Assembly: GCF_017798205.1 (NCBI RefSeq)
Contig: NZ_CP060010.1
Location: 372,001-436,000 of the forward strand
DNA: 64,000 bases
Reading direction: 5' to 3'
Source: Cognatishimia activa
Lineage (GTDB): Bacteria; Pseudomonadota; Alphaproteobacteria; Rhodobacterales; Rhodobacteraceae
This document shows positions 46,245-53,447 of the stretch, piece by piece. The stretch's first letter is position 1, and every line of letters starts with the position of its first letter. Position numbers and translations under genes: made by a program. Below the pieces are notes generated by a model. That model did not search any database and was not told where the DNA came from. It worked only from the letters and a program-made list of their open reading frames with translations.

Positions 46245-47408
46245 CTATGCGATATCCACCCAGCTTTGCGTATCTGATGAGGTCATACAGGCATCCACGA
46301 TCTGGCAAATTTGGTGCCCGTTTTCAAAGGTCGGCCAAGCCGGAGTATTGGTGACAATCGACTTAATGACCTCTGCGGCTTCGATGATTTTGCTCTCGTT
46401 ATAGCCCAGAGCGAAATTCGGCAGAGGCAGGAAAGCACGGAAGGTCTCGTTTTCCGGCCCCACGTCGATCTCGCGATAGCCGCGACGGCCGATCTTGTCG
46501 TCGTTGGAGTAAAACCGCAGGCGGTTCACCTCGTCATAGGTGTAGGCAAGGCTGCCTTTGGTGCCATAGATCTCGTAAGTCTGCATAAATTTGCGCCCCG
46601 TCGCGACACGGCTGAAATCCACCAAACCACGCGCGCCATTGGCAAATTGCACCATCAGGTTCGTGCCGTCGGGATTGGTGATATCGGCCCAGTCTTCGTC
46701 GCCCTTAAGCTCAGCGCTTTCCCCATAGGCGAGACCGTCCACGACAGGGCGCTTTGGCGTAACGATAAAGTTGTCGGCAACCAGTTTGGCGACGGGGCCA
46801 ACCAGAAACTCCATAAAGCTAAAGACATGGCTTCCGGTGTCGCCGATGATCCCCGTTGGAGCCAATTCTCCGTTGGCGCGCCACATATAGGGGGTCAGCG
46901 GGTCGCCATACATGTCGATGTGCTGGCAAGCCTTGAACAGCTTGATCTCTCCGATCTCACCTGCATCAATGATCTCTTTGGCAAGGTCGTGCACAGGATT
47001 GCGCGGGAAGGCATGACCCACGCGGGTGATCACACCCTTTTCCTTCGCGATATCGGCCAACTCGCGCGCCTCGGCTGCCGTATCCGCCAAAGGCTTTTCG
47101 CAATAGACATGCTTGCCTGCCAAGAGCGCCGCCTTTGCGACTTCATAGTGAAGGCTATCAGGAAGACAGATATCGATCAGATCAATCTCGGGATCGGCAA
47201 TGGCCTCTTTCCAGTCCTTAACGATCCGCGCTTCAGGAGCGCGCTGCGCGAGATCGGCAGCGGCATCAGGGTTGGCTTCAACCAGAATCTTGACCTCGGC
47301 CGTGCCATTTTCGCTCCCCAGAAAATGTGGGAAAGTCTGGTAGGCCATCGTATGGACTTTGCCCATCCAGCCAGAGGCCCCCAAGACAGCAACTCTCACC
47401 TTTTTCAC
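46245..47408 (-). CDS. Gfo/Idh/MocA-family oxidoreductase (second)
   Basis: A 387-residue dehydrogenase with the Rossmann motif VAVLGASGWMGKVHTMAYQ, the EKPLADTAAEAREL motif and a C-terminal substrate domain (GIIGDTGSHVFSFMEFL with the family histidine). The GTG at 47408 is preferred over a TTG five codons upstream since GGGGGA is well placed for it. First gene of the right operon, 40 nt downstream of a double LacI operator. It is more distant from the first Gfo/Idh protein than a recent duplicate would be. Such enzymes commonly act on inositols, glucosides or keto-sugars. Confidence 0.88.
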   Translation of the reverse strand: MKKVRVAVLGASGWMGKVHTMAYQTFPHFLGSENGTAEVKILVEANPDAAADLAQRAPEARIVKDWKEAIADPEIDLIDICLPDSLHYEVAKAALLAGKHVYCEKPLADTAAEARELADIAKEKGVITRVGHAFPRNPVHDLAKEIIDAGEIGEIKLFKACQHIDMYGDPLTPYMWRANGELAPTGIIGDTGSHVFSFMEFLVGPVAKLVADNFIVTPKRPVVDGLAYGESAELKGDEDWADITNPDGTNLMVQFANGARGLVDFSRVATGRKFMQTYEIYGTKGSLAYTYDEVNRLRFYSNDDKIGRRGYREIDVGPENETFRAFLPLPNFALGYNESKIIEAAEVIKSIVTNTPAWPTFENGHQICQIVDACMTSSDTQSWVDIA

Positions 47409-47448
47409 GGCCGATCCCCCCAAATTTTGACGCGGTACAACTTTTTAC

Positions 47449-47495
47449 TGGAACGTTCCAGTGATCGTCATAAATGGAACGTTCCAAGTGGTCAA
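47449..47495 (-). promoter_or_regulatory. Promoter with two LacI-type operators (right operon)
   Basis: On the minus strand a -35 TTGACC (47495-47490) and -10 TATGAC are 17 nt apart. TGGAACGTTCCA lies inside the spacer (47475-47486) and again downstream (47449-47460), 26 nt centre to centre. The arrangement repeats that at 29536-29583. Confidence 0.9.
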
Positions 47496-47527
47496 GCAGA
47501 CCGTTGCTTAGGGGCGTGATTCAGTGG

Positions 47528-47914
47528 CTATTCAATGGAATAGAGCTCGAGCGGAACGCCATCCGGATCTTTGAAGAAGGTAAAAGCATTGCCCGTGTAA
47601 GGATCGGTGCGAATCTCTTCGACCTCGACCTCCATGCTTTCAAGACGGGCTTTTTCTTTGGCGACATCCCTCACTTTGAAAGCCAGATGCCTTAAGCCAA
47701 TCGGTTCGACACCCGCAAGGCGGTTCTCTCGTTCGGGAAAGGTGAACAGCTCGAGCTGAGTCCCATCAGGCAGCGCAAGATCAAGTTTCCAAGAGTTGCG
47801 ATCTGCGCGGTAGTTTTCGTCGACGACGGTACATCCGAGGACATCCAGATAGAACGCTTTGGACAGTTCATAGTCCGACACGATCATTGCGATGTGGTGA
47901 ATGCCTTCGATCAT
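47528..47914 (-). CDS. VOC-family (glyoxalase I-like) protein
   Basis: A 128-residue vicinal-oxygen-chelate protein. The first half begins MIEGIHHIAMIVSDYELSKAFY and the second ends AFTFFKDPDGVPLELYSIE; metal-ligand candidates are the histidine in HHIA, Glu in LELF, His in LRHLAF and the final Glu in LELY. This matches the single-chain glyoxalase/bleomycin-resistance type. The ATG at 47914 has GGAGGG upstream. It lies just outside the LacI operators and probably has its own promoter. It may detoxify methylglyoxal or act on an unrelated small molecule. Confidence 0.85.
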   Translation of the reverse strand: MIEGIHHIAMIVSDYELSKAFYLDVLGCTVVDENYRADRNSWKLDLALPDGTQLELFTFPERENRLAGVEPIGLRHLAFKVRDVAKEKARLESMEVEVEEIRTDPYTGNAFTFFKDPDGVPLELYSIE

Positions 47915-48157
47915 CTCTTGGCCCTCCATTGGCCTCTGGCTCAACGAACCACGTTAGGCGGCGGCTGTCTACAATCAGGGTACACAACGGTCAGCACGAC
48001 ACGGTTTCCCTCCCACCTGCCCCTCCTGAAAACTCTTGATGGACCGCACGACTGTCATGCGCTAGCAGTCAAGGCAAATCACGTCAGCAGAGCTGGTCAA
48101 GGCGCGTCCGCCGGGCGATCTAGACCAGTTTCCCTGCCATTAACGGAGCACGTCCAG

Positions 48158-49363
48158 ATGCCAAGCAACGCACCCCTTTTGTTTGAGCCGGAACATCAAT
48201 CCTGGCTGCGGACGCAAGCTCTTGAGCAATATGCTTTCTTCAAAAAGAGCCTCATGCCGGACGGGCGATTTGCAGTTCTGGACTATGACGGAACCCCTCT
48301 TACCTCAGACCTGCAAGAGCTACATACGACGACCCGGATGGTGCATTCTTACGCGCTCGGGCGTCCTCTTGGGGCAGACGGGGCTGCCGAGGTTATTGAT
48401 CGCGGCATGTCGTATCTTTGGACCCATCATCGCGACACAAACCATGGGGGCTATCTTTGGGGCATCACGTCAGACGGCATCGGTGACGACCGAAAGCTGG
48501 CCTATGGGCATGCGTTCGTGCTTCTTGCGGCCTCTAGCGCCAAGATTGCAGGCCATCCGGATGCTGATCGCCTGCTTGACGACGTCTCGCAGGTTCTGGT
48601 GGAGCGCTATTGGGAAGAGGATCACGGCCTCTTCGCGGATGAATTCAACCGCGACTGGAGTCCGATGTCGACCTACCGCGGCATGAACGCCAACATGCAT
48701 TCCGTCGAGGCGCTTTTGACCGCCTATGAAGCGACCGGAGAGCGCGATTTCTTGGATCGCGCAGGCAGAATTCTGGATTTCTTCGTCTATCAGACCGCAC
48801 CGCAACATGGCTGGCGACTGCCTGAACACTACACGGAGACATGGCAGGTCGACCCTGACTACGACGGCAACCCCATGTTCCGGCCTGGCGGCACCACTCC
48901 GGGGCACAGTTTTGAGCTATCACGCCTCATGCTGCAGTATTGGGATCTGTTGGGCCGTCCTGACGGAGATCATGTTGCAGTAGCGCGCCGCTTGCTAGAC
49001 CAAGCGCTCAATGACGCGTGGCATGCCGAGCTGGGCGGCTTTGTTTATACGTTGAATTTCGACGGCTCTTGGCGACGTGCGGATCGATATTGGTGGCCTG
49101 TCACCGAGGCAATCGGAACGCTCGCGGGCTTCCAAAAACTGGCCCCATCGACCGAGGATGACGCATGGTATCGCAAGCTATGGGATCACGCCAAGGCGCA
49201 TCTGATCGACCCTGAGAACGGTGGCTGGTTCCCAGAACTAGACGAAACCAACCAGCCGACAGGTCATCAATTTGAAGGCAAGCCGGATATCTACCATTCT
49301 GTTCAGGCTGCCGTTCTCCCGCTGAGCACGCGGTTATCTCGCATCGCTGAGGATCTGTCTTAG
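48158..49363 (+). CDS. AGE-family (N-acylglucosamine 2-epimerase / aldose-ketose isomerase) protein
   Basis: A 401-residue (alpha/alpha)6-barrel protein of the AGE superfamily. Family histidines and aromatic motifs are recognisable in TRMVHSYALGRPLG, YGHAFVLLAASSAKIAG, NANMHSVEALLTAYEATGE, PGHSFELSRLML and KPDIYHSVQAAVLPL. It resembles the mannose/sulfoquinovose isomerase (YihS-type) branch, which interconverts aldoses and ketoses, more than renin-binding epimerases. The ATG at 48158 is the first with a plausible site (GGAG, 11 nt). No LacI palindrome precedes it. It may serve the neighbouring sugar island, but that is context only. Confidence 0.83.
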   Translation: MPSNAPLLFEPEHQSWLRTQALEQYAFFKKSLMPDGRFAVLDYDGTPLTSDLQELHTTTRMVHSYALGRPLGADGAAEVIDRGMSYLWTHHRDTNHGGYLWGITSDGIGDDRKLAYGHAFVLLAASSAKIAGHPDADRLLDDVSQVLVERYWEEDHGLFADEFNRDWSPMSTYRGMNANMHSVEALLTAYEATGERDFLDRAGRILDFFVYQTAPQHGWRLPEHYTETWQVDPDYDGNPMFRPGGTTPGHSFELSRLMLQYWDLLGRPDGDHVAVARRLLDQALNDAWHAELGGFVYTLNFDGSWRRADRYWWPVTEAIGTLAGFQKLAPSTEDDAWYRKLWDHAKAHLIDPENGGWFPELDETNQPTGHQFEGKPDIYHSVQAAVLPLSTRLSRIAEDLS

Positions 49364-49519
49364 CGCTGCACTCTAAACACTTACGATTGGCCCCACCTGG
49401 CAGTCCCAGTTTAGTTGCCAGAGCATCGTAGTTGGCAGCGTTACCAGGACCATGGCATCCTGATATGGGACATTACCGCCAAATCTGCGGATCAAACTAT
49501 CCACCCATTGTCGGTGAGG

Positions 49520-50029
49520 TCATCTGATCTGCACCAGACTACAGGAGTCTTGCATAATGGACTGGACTTCACTGTACCTAGGGCCATAGAGCGCGCGGTT
49601 TAAGTTGATACAATCCCCGACAGAGTAGCGACTATCAACAATAAGCCAATGATCGCAAAATTTTCTAAGTGTAGAAAGAACCTTAATCGAGCTCTGAACA
49701 AGTCTAGAATTTGAGTAAAGCATCGATTCATGAACGCAGACTATTTCCTCGTTTCTGAAGATATGCGCGGCCAGTAGATTTCGCTGAGCGTCAGTCACGT
49801 TTTGCTTTCGGTATTGCCACATGACACGTGCGAAAACTTCCCGATGTTGTTCATCACTTTCAACGACGACATCGCCCAGTTGTGTCTGCATCGTAAAGGG
49901 GATGTGAAAATACTCGGAATAACCGTCGTAATTGCCATCCAGAACTGATTGCTTTGTTCCCTGAACCATTGTGTCGCAAAGCGCCCACGCCTCAGCATCA
50001 ACGTGGTTTGGGTTTGCTGCTTTGTTCAT
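49520..50029 (-). CDS. SnoaL/NTF2-like hypothetical protein
   Basis: A 169-residue protein with the layout of a small NTF2-like domain: an N-terminal helix (EAWALCDTMVQGTKQSVLDGNYDGYSEYFHIPFTMQT), a strand-helix region with QHREVFARVMWQYRKQNVTD, and beta strands ending HWLIVDSRYSVGD. The start at 50029 has GGAG spaced 6 nt; an upstream ATG at 50122 would add 31 residues. The gene is somewhat AT-richer than its neighbours. Function is unknown. The 155 nt between it and the AGE stop hold nothing recognisable. Confidence 0.6.
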   Translation of the reverse strand: MNKAANPNHVDAEAWALCDTMVQGTKQSVLDGNYDGYSEYFHIPFTMQTQLGDVVVESDEQHREVFARVMWQYRKQNVTDAQRNLLAAHIFRNEEIVCVHESMLYSNSRLVQSSIKVLSTLRKFCDHWLIVDSRYSVGDCINLNRALYGPRYSEVQSIMQDSCSLVQIR

Positions 50030-50214
50030 GGCGCTCCAGCTCGATGTACGATCGGCGAATTGAATACTGGCAAGGTTGGTTTTAAAAAAGGCTTGCGCTT
50101 CGTGGCCAACTCGTTGCTTCATGAGACATATAATGCCAAGTAGGTACAAGGTGTTTTCGAGCGCTTTTTGAATTCAGCTAACCCAATTGTGTCGAGCGAT
50201 AAGGGAACGAATAA

Positions 50215-50673
50215 ATGAGTGGCGAAGTTTCTATTCTCAAAATGATCAGGTCGACCCTAAATGCCGATTTTGCGGCGGTGAGTAGAACGGATCTGAAGGA
50301 TGGATATGTCTCTCACATCGTAGATACAGACGCGTCACCAACGGCAGAAAAATTTGAAACGCCATTTCTTTCTACGTCGTGCTGCGCAACCGTCATAAGC
50401 CGCCAGGAACCCCTCATCATTGAAGGTCTGACGGTCGACGATAGCTTGCCACAATGCCCCATGATGAAGGCCGAGGGCCTAAAAGCCTATATTGGCGCTC
50501 CATTATACGCGAACGGCAGAGTTGTCGGGGCCGTGGAAGCAATGTGCCGTGAGCCAAAAATGTGGAGCACCCTCGACCTTGAGCACATAACGAAGTTCGC
50601 AAGGTTGGTTGAAACCCTCATGCCGGTAGAAGAAATAGAAGTACACGTGCCGAGACTTAGGCTCGTAAACTGA
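50215..50673 (+). CDS. GAF-domain protein
   Basis: A 152-residue protein that is little more than one GAF sensor domain. Recognisable parts are an N-terminal helix, LNADFAAVSRTDLKDG, the region LSTSCCATVISRQEPLIIEGLT and the core AEGLKAYIGAPLYANGRVVGAVEAMCREP. There is no output domain, so it would act by binding a partner. Adjacent cysteines (Cys-Cys near residue 56) and others might bind a metal or haem. It diverges from the NTF2-like gene. Confidence 0.75.
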   Translation: MSGEVSILKMIRSTLNADFAAVSRTDLKDGYVSHIVDTDASPTAEKFETPFLSTSCCATVISRQEPLIIEGLTVDDSLPQCPMMKAEGLKAYIGAPLYANGRVVGAVEAMCREPKMWSTLDLEHITKFARLVETLMPVEEIEVHVPRLRLVN

Positions 50674-50792
50674 CACGTCTTTGATATCTGCCCCTATTCG
50701 CTGAACGACCCAGTTCTTCCCGACGTCGAAAGAGCGCGCGGGGAAGCGTTTGTCGGCACCCAACCGTTACATTTGGGTATTGCTGCAAATTC

Positions 50793-50969
50793 TCATACCA
50801 ACCAAGGCACCCCAAGAGTCCTCTCGCCTCGTCTAGGGCGCGCATTTTTATAAAGAGGATCGGGGAAGACTTCGCCCTGCTCGTTGAAAACAAAACACGG
50901 GCGGCCTGTCGACGGCTCGTAGTGTCTTCCATGAAGCTTGGAAGCCGCTCGAGCGAGGCTTAGGTACTG
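50793..50969 (-). pseudogene. Possible coding remnant without a start
   Basis: In the 450-nt gap between the GAF and Usp genes one minus-strand frame reads like real protein: QYLSLARAASKLHGRH continuing into STGRPCFVFNEQGEVFPDPLYKN before a TGA at 50793. There is no start codon with a ribosome binding site, and a neighbouring frame just upstream also reads as plausible protein and ends near 50965, which would fit a frameshifted, decayed gene. I do not recognise the family. The support is only compositional. Confidence 0.2.
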
Positions 50970-51056
50970 GACAACGATACAATTGTAGGTGCGTCGCCTT
51001 CGAAGTCGCCCTTGAACTTCACGCTACCGTCCAGCTTTGAACTCTTTTTTGAAAGC

Positions 51057-51070
51057 TTGATCTATCTCAA
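51057..51070 (+). promoter_or_regulatory. FNR-like box upstream of the Usp gene
   Basis: TTGATCTATCTCAA matches TTGAT-N4-ATCAA at 9 of 10 positions. It is centred about 60 nt before the Usp start; a class II start site would fall near 51105, 19 nt before the ATG, leaving room for the AAGGAGG ribosome binding site. Confidence 0.65.
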
Positions 51071-51123
51071 CAAAACAATCTGGGAAATCTGTTCTCAATG
51101 GGGATCATGCAAGGAGGGTTTCC

Positions 51124-51969
51124 ATGAAAAATGCAACTATTATTCTTGTAACGAACGTTGAGACACCCGTAGACGAGATTTCGAGTTTTTGTACGCAAGC
51201 CCGAGACGTCGACGCGTATTTGGTTGTCTTAGTTCAAACCATTTCCCCCACACTCCCGATCAATGTCCATGGAGGCCTTCCGTTTGGAGGCCCCACCGAA
51301 GCGGAGATTTGGACCAAAGAAATAGCTGCGACAAAGTCTTCTTTAGACAGCGCCACTCATGCCGCCCAAACACTCTTGGTGGACACTGGGTGCAAAGGCG
51401 AAGTCCGGCCAATAGTGTGCGCCGAGGCAGAGATCTCGGAAGCCGTGGCACAATCGGCGAAGTTTGCCGACTATGTATTCATCGCGTCCAACATCCGAGA
51501 CGACAAAGACCTGTACAAGAGTTTGGCACATGGGGTGCTGTTTGAGTCTCCGGTAGCGCTGTTTTTGAATGCGCAGATTGCGGAGCGCTATGATCACATT
51601 CTGGTCGCTTGGAACGATAGCCTTTGCGCCGCTAGAGCAGTTCACAGTGCACTCCCCCTGTTGCGAAATTCAAAAAAAGTCACTGTCGTCTGTGTCGATC
51701 CATTGCCCATAAGTCACGGCCAGCCGTTTGAACCGGGCGCTGCTTTGTCTACTTGGCTTAGTCATCACACCTGCAATGTTGAAGTTGCACAGATTCCGAG
51801 CGGCGGCAAAGACATCTCCGCATGCATTCTGGATATGGCCAGAGACGTGGGTGCGGACTTAGTCGTTGCGGGCGCCTACAGTCACTCGCGCATGAGACAG
51901 GCGATTTTTGGCGGCACCACCAGAACGCTGTTGGAGCAAGACAGTCAGCCTGTCTACCTGGCGCATTGA
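51124..51969 (+). CDS. Universal stress protein with two UspA domains
   Basis: A 281-residue tandem Usp protein. The first half (about 1-140) is degenerate; the second (about 155-280) keeps YDHILVAWNDS and the C-terminal loop VGADLVVAGAYSHSRMRQAIFGGTTRTLL, a variant of the ATP-binding G-2x-G-9x-G(S/T) motif with serine for the second glycine. It starts after AAGGAGG. An FNR-like box upstream suggests induction at low oxygen, as is common for such proteins. It is followed 17 nt later by an APC permease, probably in one transcript. Confidence 0.88.
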   Translation: MKNATIILVTNVETPVDEISSFCTQARDVDAYLVVLVQTISPTLPINVHGGLPFGGPTEAEIWTKEIAATKSSLDSATHAAQTLLVDTGCKGEVRPIVCAEAEISEAVAQSAKFADYVFIASNIRDDKDLYKSLAHGVLFESPVALFLNAQIAERYDHILVAWNDSLCAARAVHSALPLLRNSKKVTVVCVDPLPISHGQPFEPGAALSTWLSHHTCNVEVAQIPSGGKDISACILDMARDVGADLVVAGAYSHSRMRQAIFGGTTRTLLEQDSQPVYLAH

Positions 51970-51986
51970 TCTCAGGAGAACTCAGC

Positions 51987-53201
51987 GTGCACGCTCCTGA
52001 TCAACCTCGCCTGCGTCGTGTTCTCTCGACCCCCCTAGTGACTCTCTATGGACTTGGCGTCACCGTCGGAGCGGGAATATACGTGCTTGCGGGGGCAACA
52101 GCCACCGAAGCTGGCGCTCACGCACCGATATCATTCATCGTGGCTGCTTTTGTGGTTGCGTTCACAGCGCTTTCCTATGCCGAGTTGTGCATTCGTTACC
52201 CCGTAAGTGGCGGGGAAGCGGCGTATGTCGAAGCTGGGTTCAGCCGTGCTTGGTTGACAACAGGGGTTGGCTTGAGCGTTGCTCTATCGGGGATCGTTTC
52301 AGCCGCGGCAGTTTCTTTGGGCGCCGCCGCCTATCTTGGACAGTTCGTCGCCCTTCCGCAGCCTGTGTTGGTTACATTTATTGTCGCCGCAATGGGCTTG
52401 ATTGCTTTCTGGGGCATTTCGCAATCTGTAGCGACGGCTGCGGTGATTACCGTCATCGAAATCCTTGGTCTTGTGTTCGTAATTGGTTGGGGGATGTTGC
52501 TTACCGACAAGCAGGGGGTTGAGTTCGGAGAGATATTTTCACCAACCGGTATCGAACCATGGCTTGGAATTGGATCGGCCTCTGTTTTGGCCTTCTTCGC
52601 CTTTGTCGGGTTCGAAGACATAGCAAACGTTGCTGAAGAGGTTAAAGAGCCGAGACAGACGATGCCACGAGCGATTTTGTTAACTCTTGTAATCGCAACC
52701 GTTCTTTACCTAGGCACAATGGTCACTGTTCTTATGGCCGTTCCAATTTCTCGCCTTTCCGAGTCTTCAGCCCCTTTGATGCTCGTTTTCGACGGTTCCG
52801 ACGATCGATACAAGATTGCCTTTGGCGCACTGGCCGTTGTGGCGACTGTCAACGGCGTGTTGATACAAATCATCATGGCGTCTCGCATCATTTATGGATT
52901 GGCTGATCGAAGCTTTCTTCCCGAAATTTTTGCACGAGTTTCTGCGAAAACCAGAACGCCGAGTATTGCAACGTTTTGTGTGGTTTTCCTTATTTTGTTC
53001 CTGGGACAGGCTTTGCCAATCGCAGCATTGGCAGAACGTACCTCGCAGATTGTCTTGTTCGTCTTCATAGCGGTGAACCTCTCGTTGCTGCGGATCAAAA
53101 GGCAGCCAATGGCCCGGAACTACGGATTTAGTGTACCGAAAGTCGTGCCGCTGGTCGGAGTTGCAACGAGTGTGGGTATGTTGGTCATATCGATCGTTTG
53201 A
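51987..53201 (+). CDS. APC-family amino acid permease
   Basis: A 404-residue amino acid-polyamine-organocation transporter with about 11-12 membrane helices. The TM1 consensus GLGVTVGAGIYVLAGATATEAG and the TM6 region FFAFVGFEDIANVAEEVKEPRQTMPRAI are typical. The start is a GTG with GGAG spaced 8 nt; an upstream in-frame start lies inside the Usp gene. Substrate unknown. It forms a two-gene unit with the Usp gene. Confidence 0.87.
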   Translation: MHAPDQPRLRRVLSTPLVTLYGLGVTVGAGIYVLAGATATEAGAHAPISFIVAAFVVAFTALSYAELCIRYPVSGGEAAYVEAGFSRAWLTTGVGLSVALSGIVSAAAVSLGAAAYLGQFVALPQPVLVTFIVAAMGLIAFWGISQSVATAAVITVIEILGLVFVIGWGMLLTDKQGVEFGEIFSPTGIEPWLGIGSASVLAFFAFVGFEDIANVAEEVKEPRQTMPRAILLTLVIATVLYLGTMVTVLMAVPISRLSESSAPLMLVFDGSDDRYKIAFGALAVVATVNGVLIQIIMASRIIYGLADRSFLPEIFARVSAKTRTPSIATFCVVFLILFLGQALPIAALAERTSQIVLFVFIAVNLSLLRIKRQPMARNYGFSVPKVVPLVGVATSVGMLVISIV

Positions 53202-53358
53202 CGCGCTACGACTTTGAAAGGAACGTCTGAAAAAGCTGCTCTGAAATACTCAACACTATCGAAAACGGTGAAGGCTGCCGCGGTCCTCTTTTCGTTAAGG
53301 CGCGTCCGCTTTCCTTTCAATGTGGAGTGACGCAAAGACATACAAATGTCCCAATAGA

Positions 53359-53375
53359 CTACCCAAATTTGGTAG
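53359..53375. promoter_or_regulatory. Inverted repeat CTACC-cAAATTTg-GTAG before the type I secretion operon
   Basis: CTACCCAAATTTGGTAG is a near-perfect palindrome 89 nt before the ABC gene start, in a 246-nt gap with no ORF. It is a candidate operator for the secretion unit; the binding protein is unknown. Confidence 0.35.
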
Positions 53376-53447
53376 CTCGACCTTCGAAATAGGCATCATC
53401 GGCTTCAGTCGACTTTGTTAGCGTCGTCTCGAAAACGATCCCTTGAG

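Noticed and set aside
49399-49425. Inverted CTGGCA / TGCCAG after the AGE gene as a terminator
   Set aside because: The arms are only 6 bp, the loop is long and no U-tract follows.
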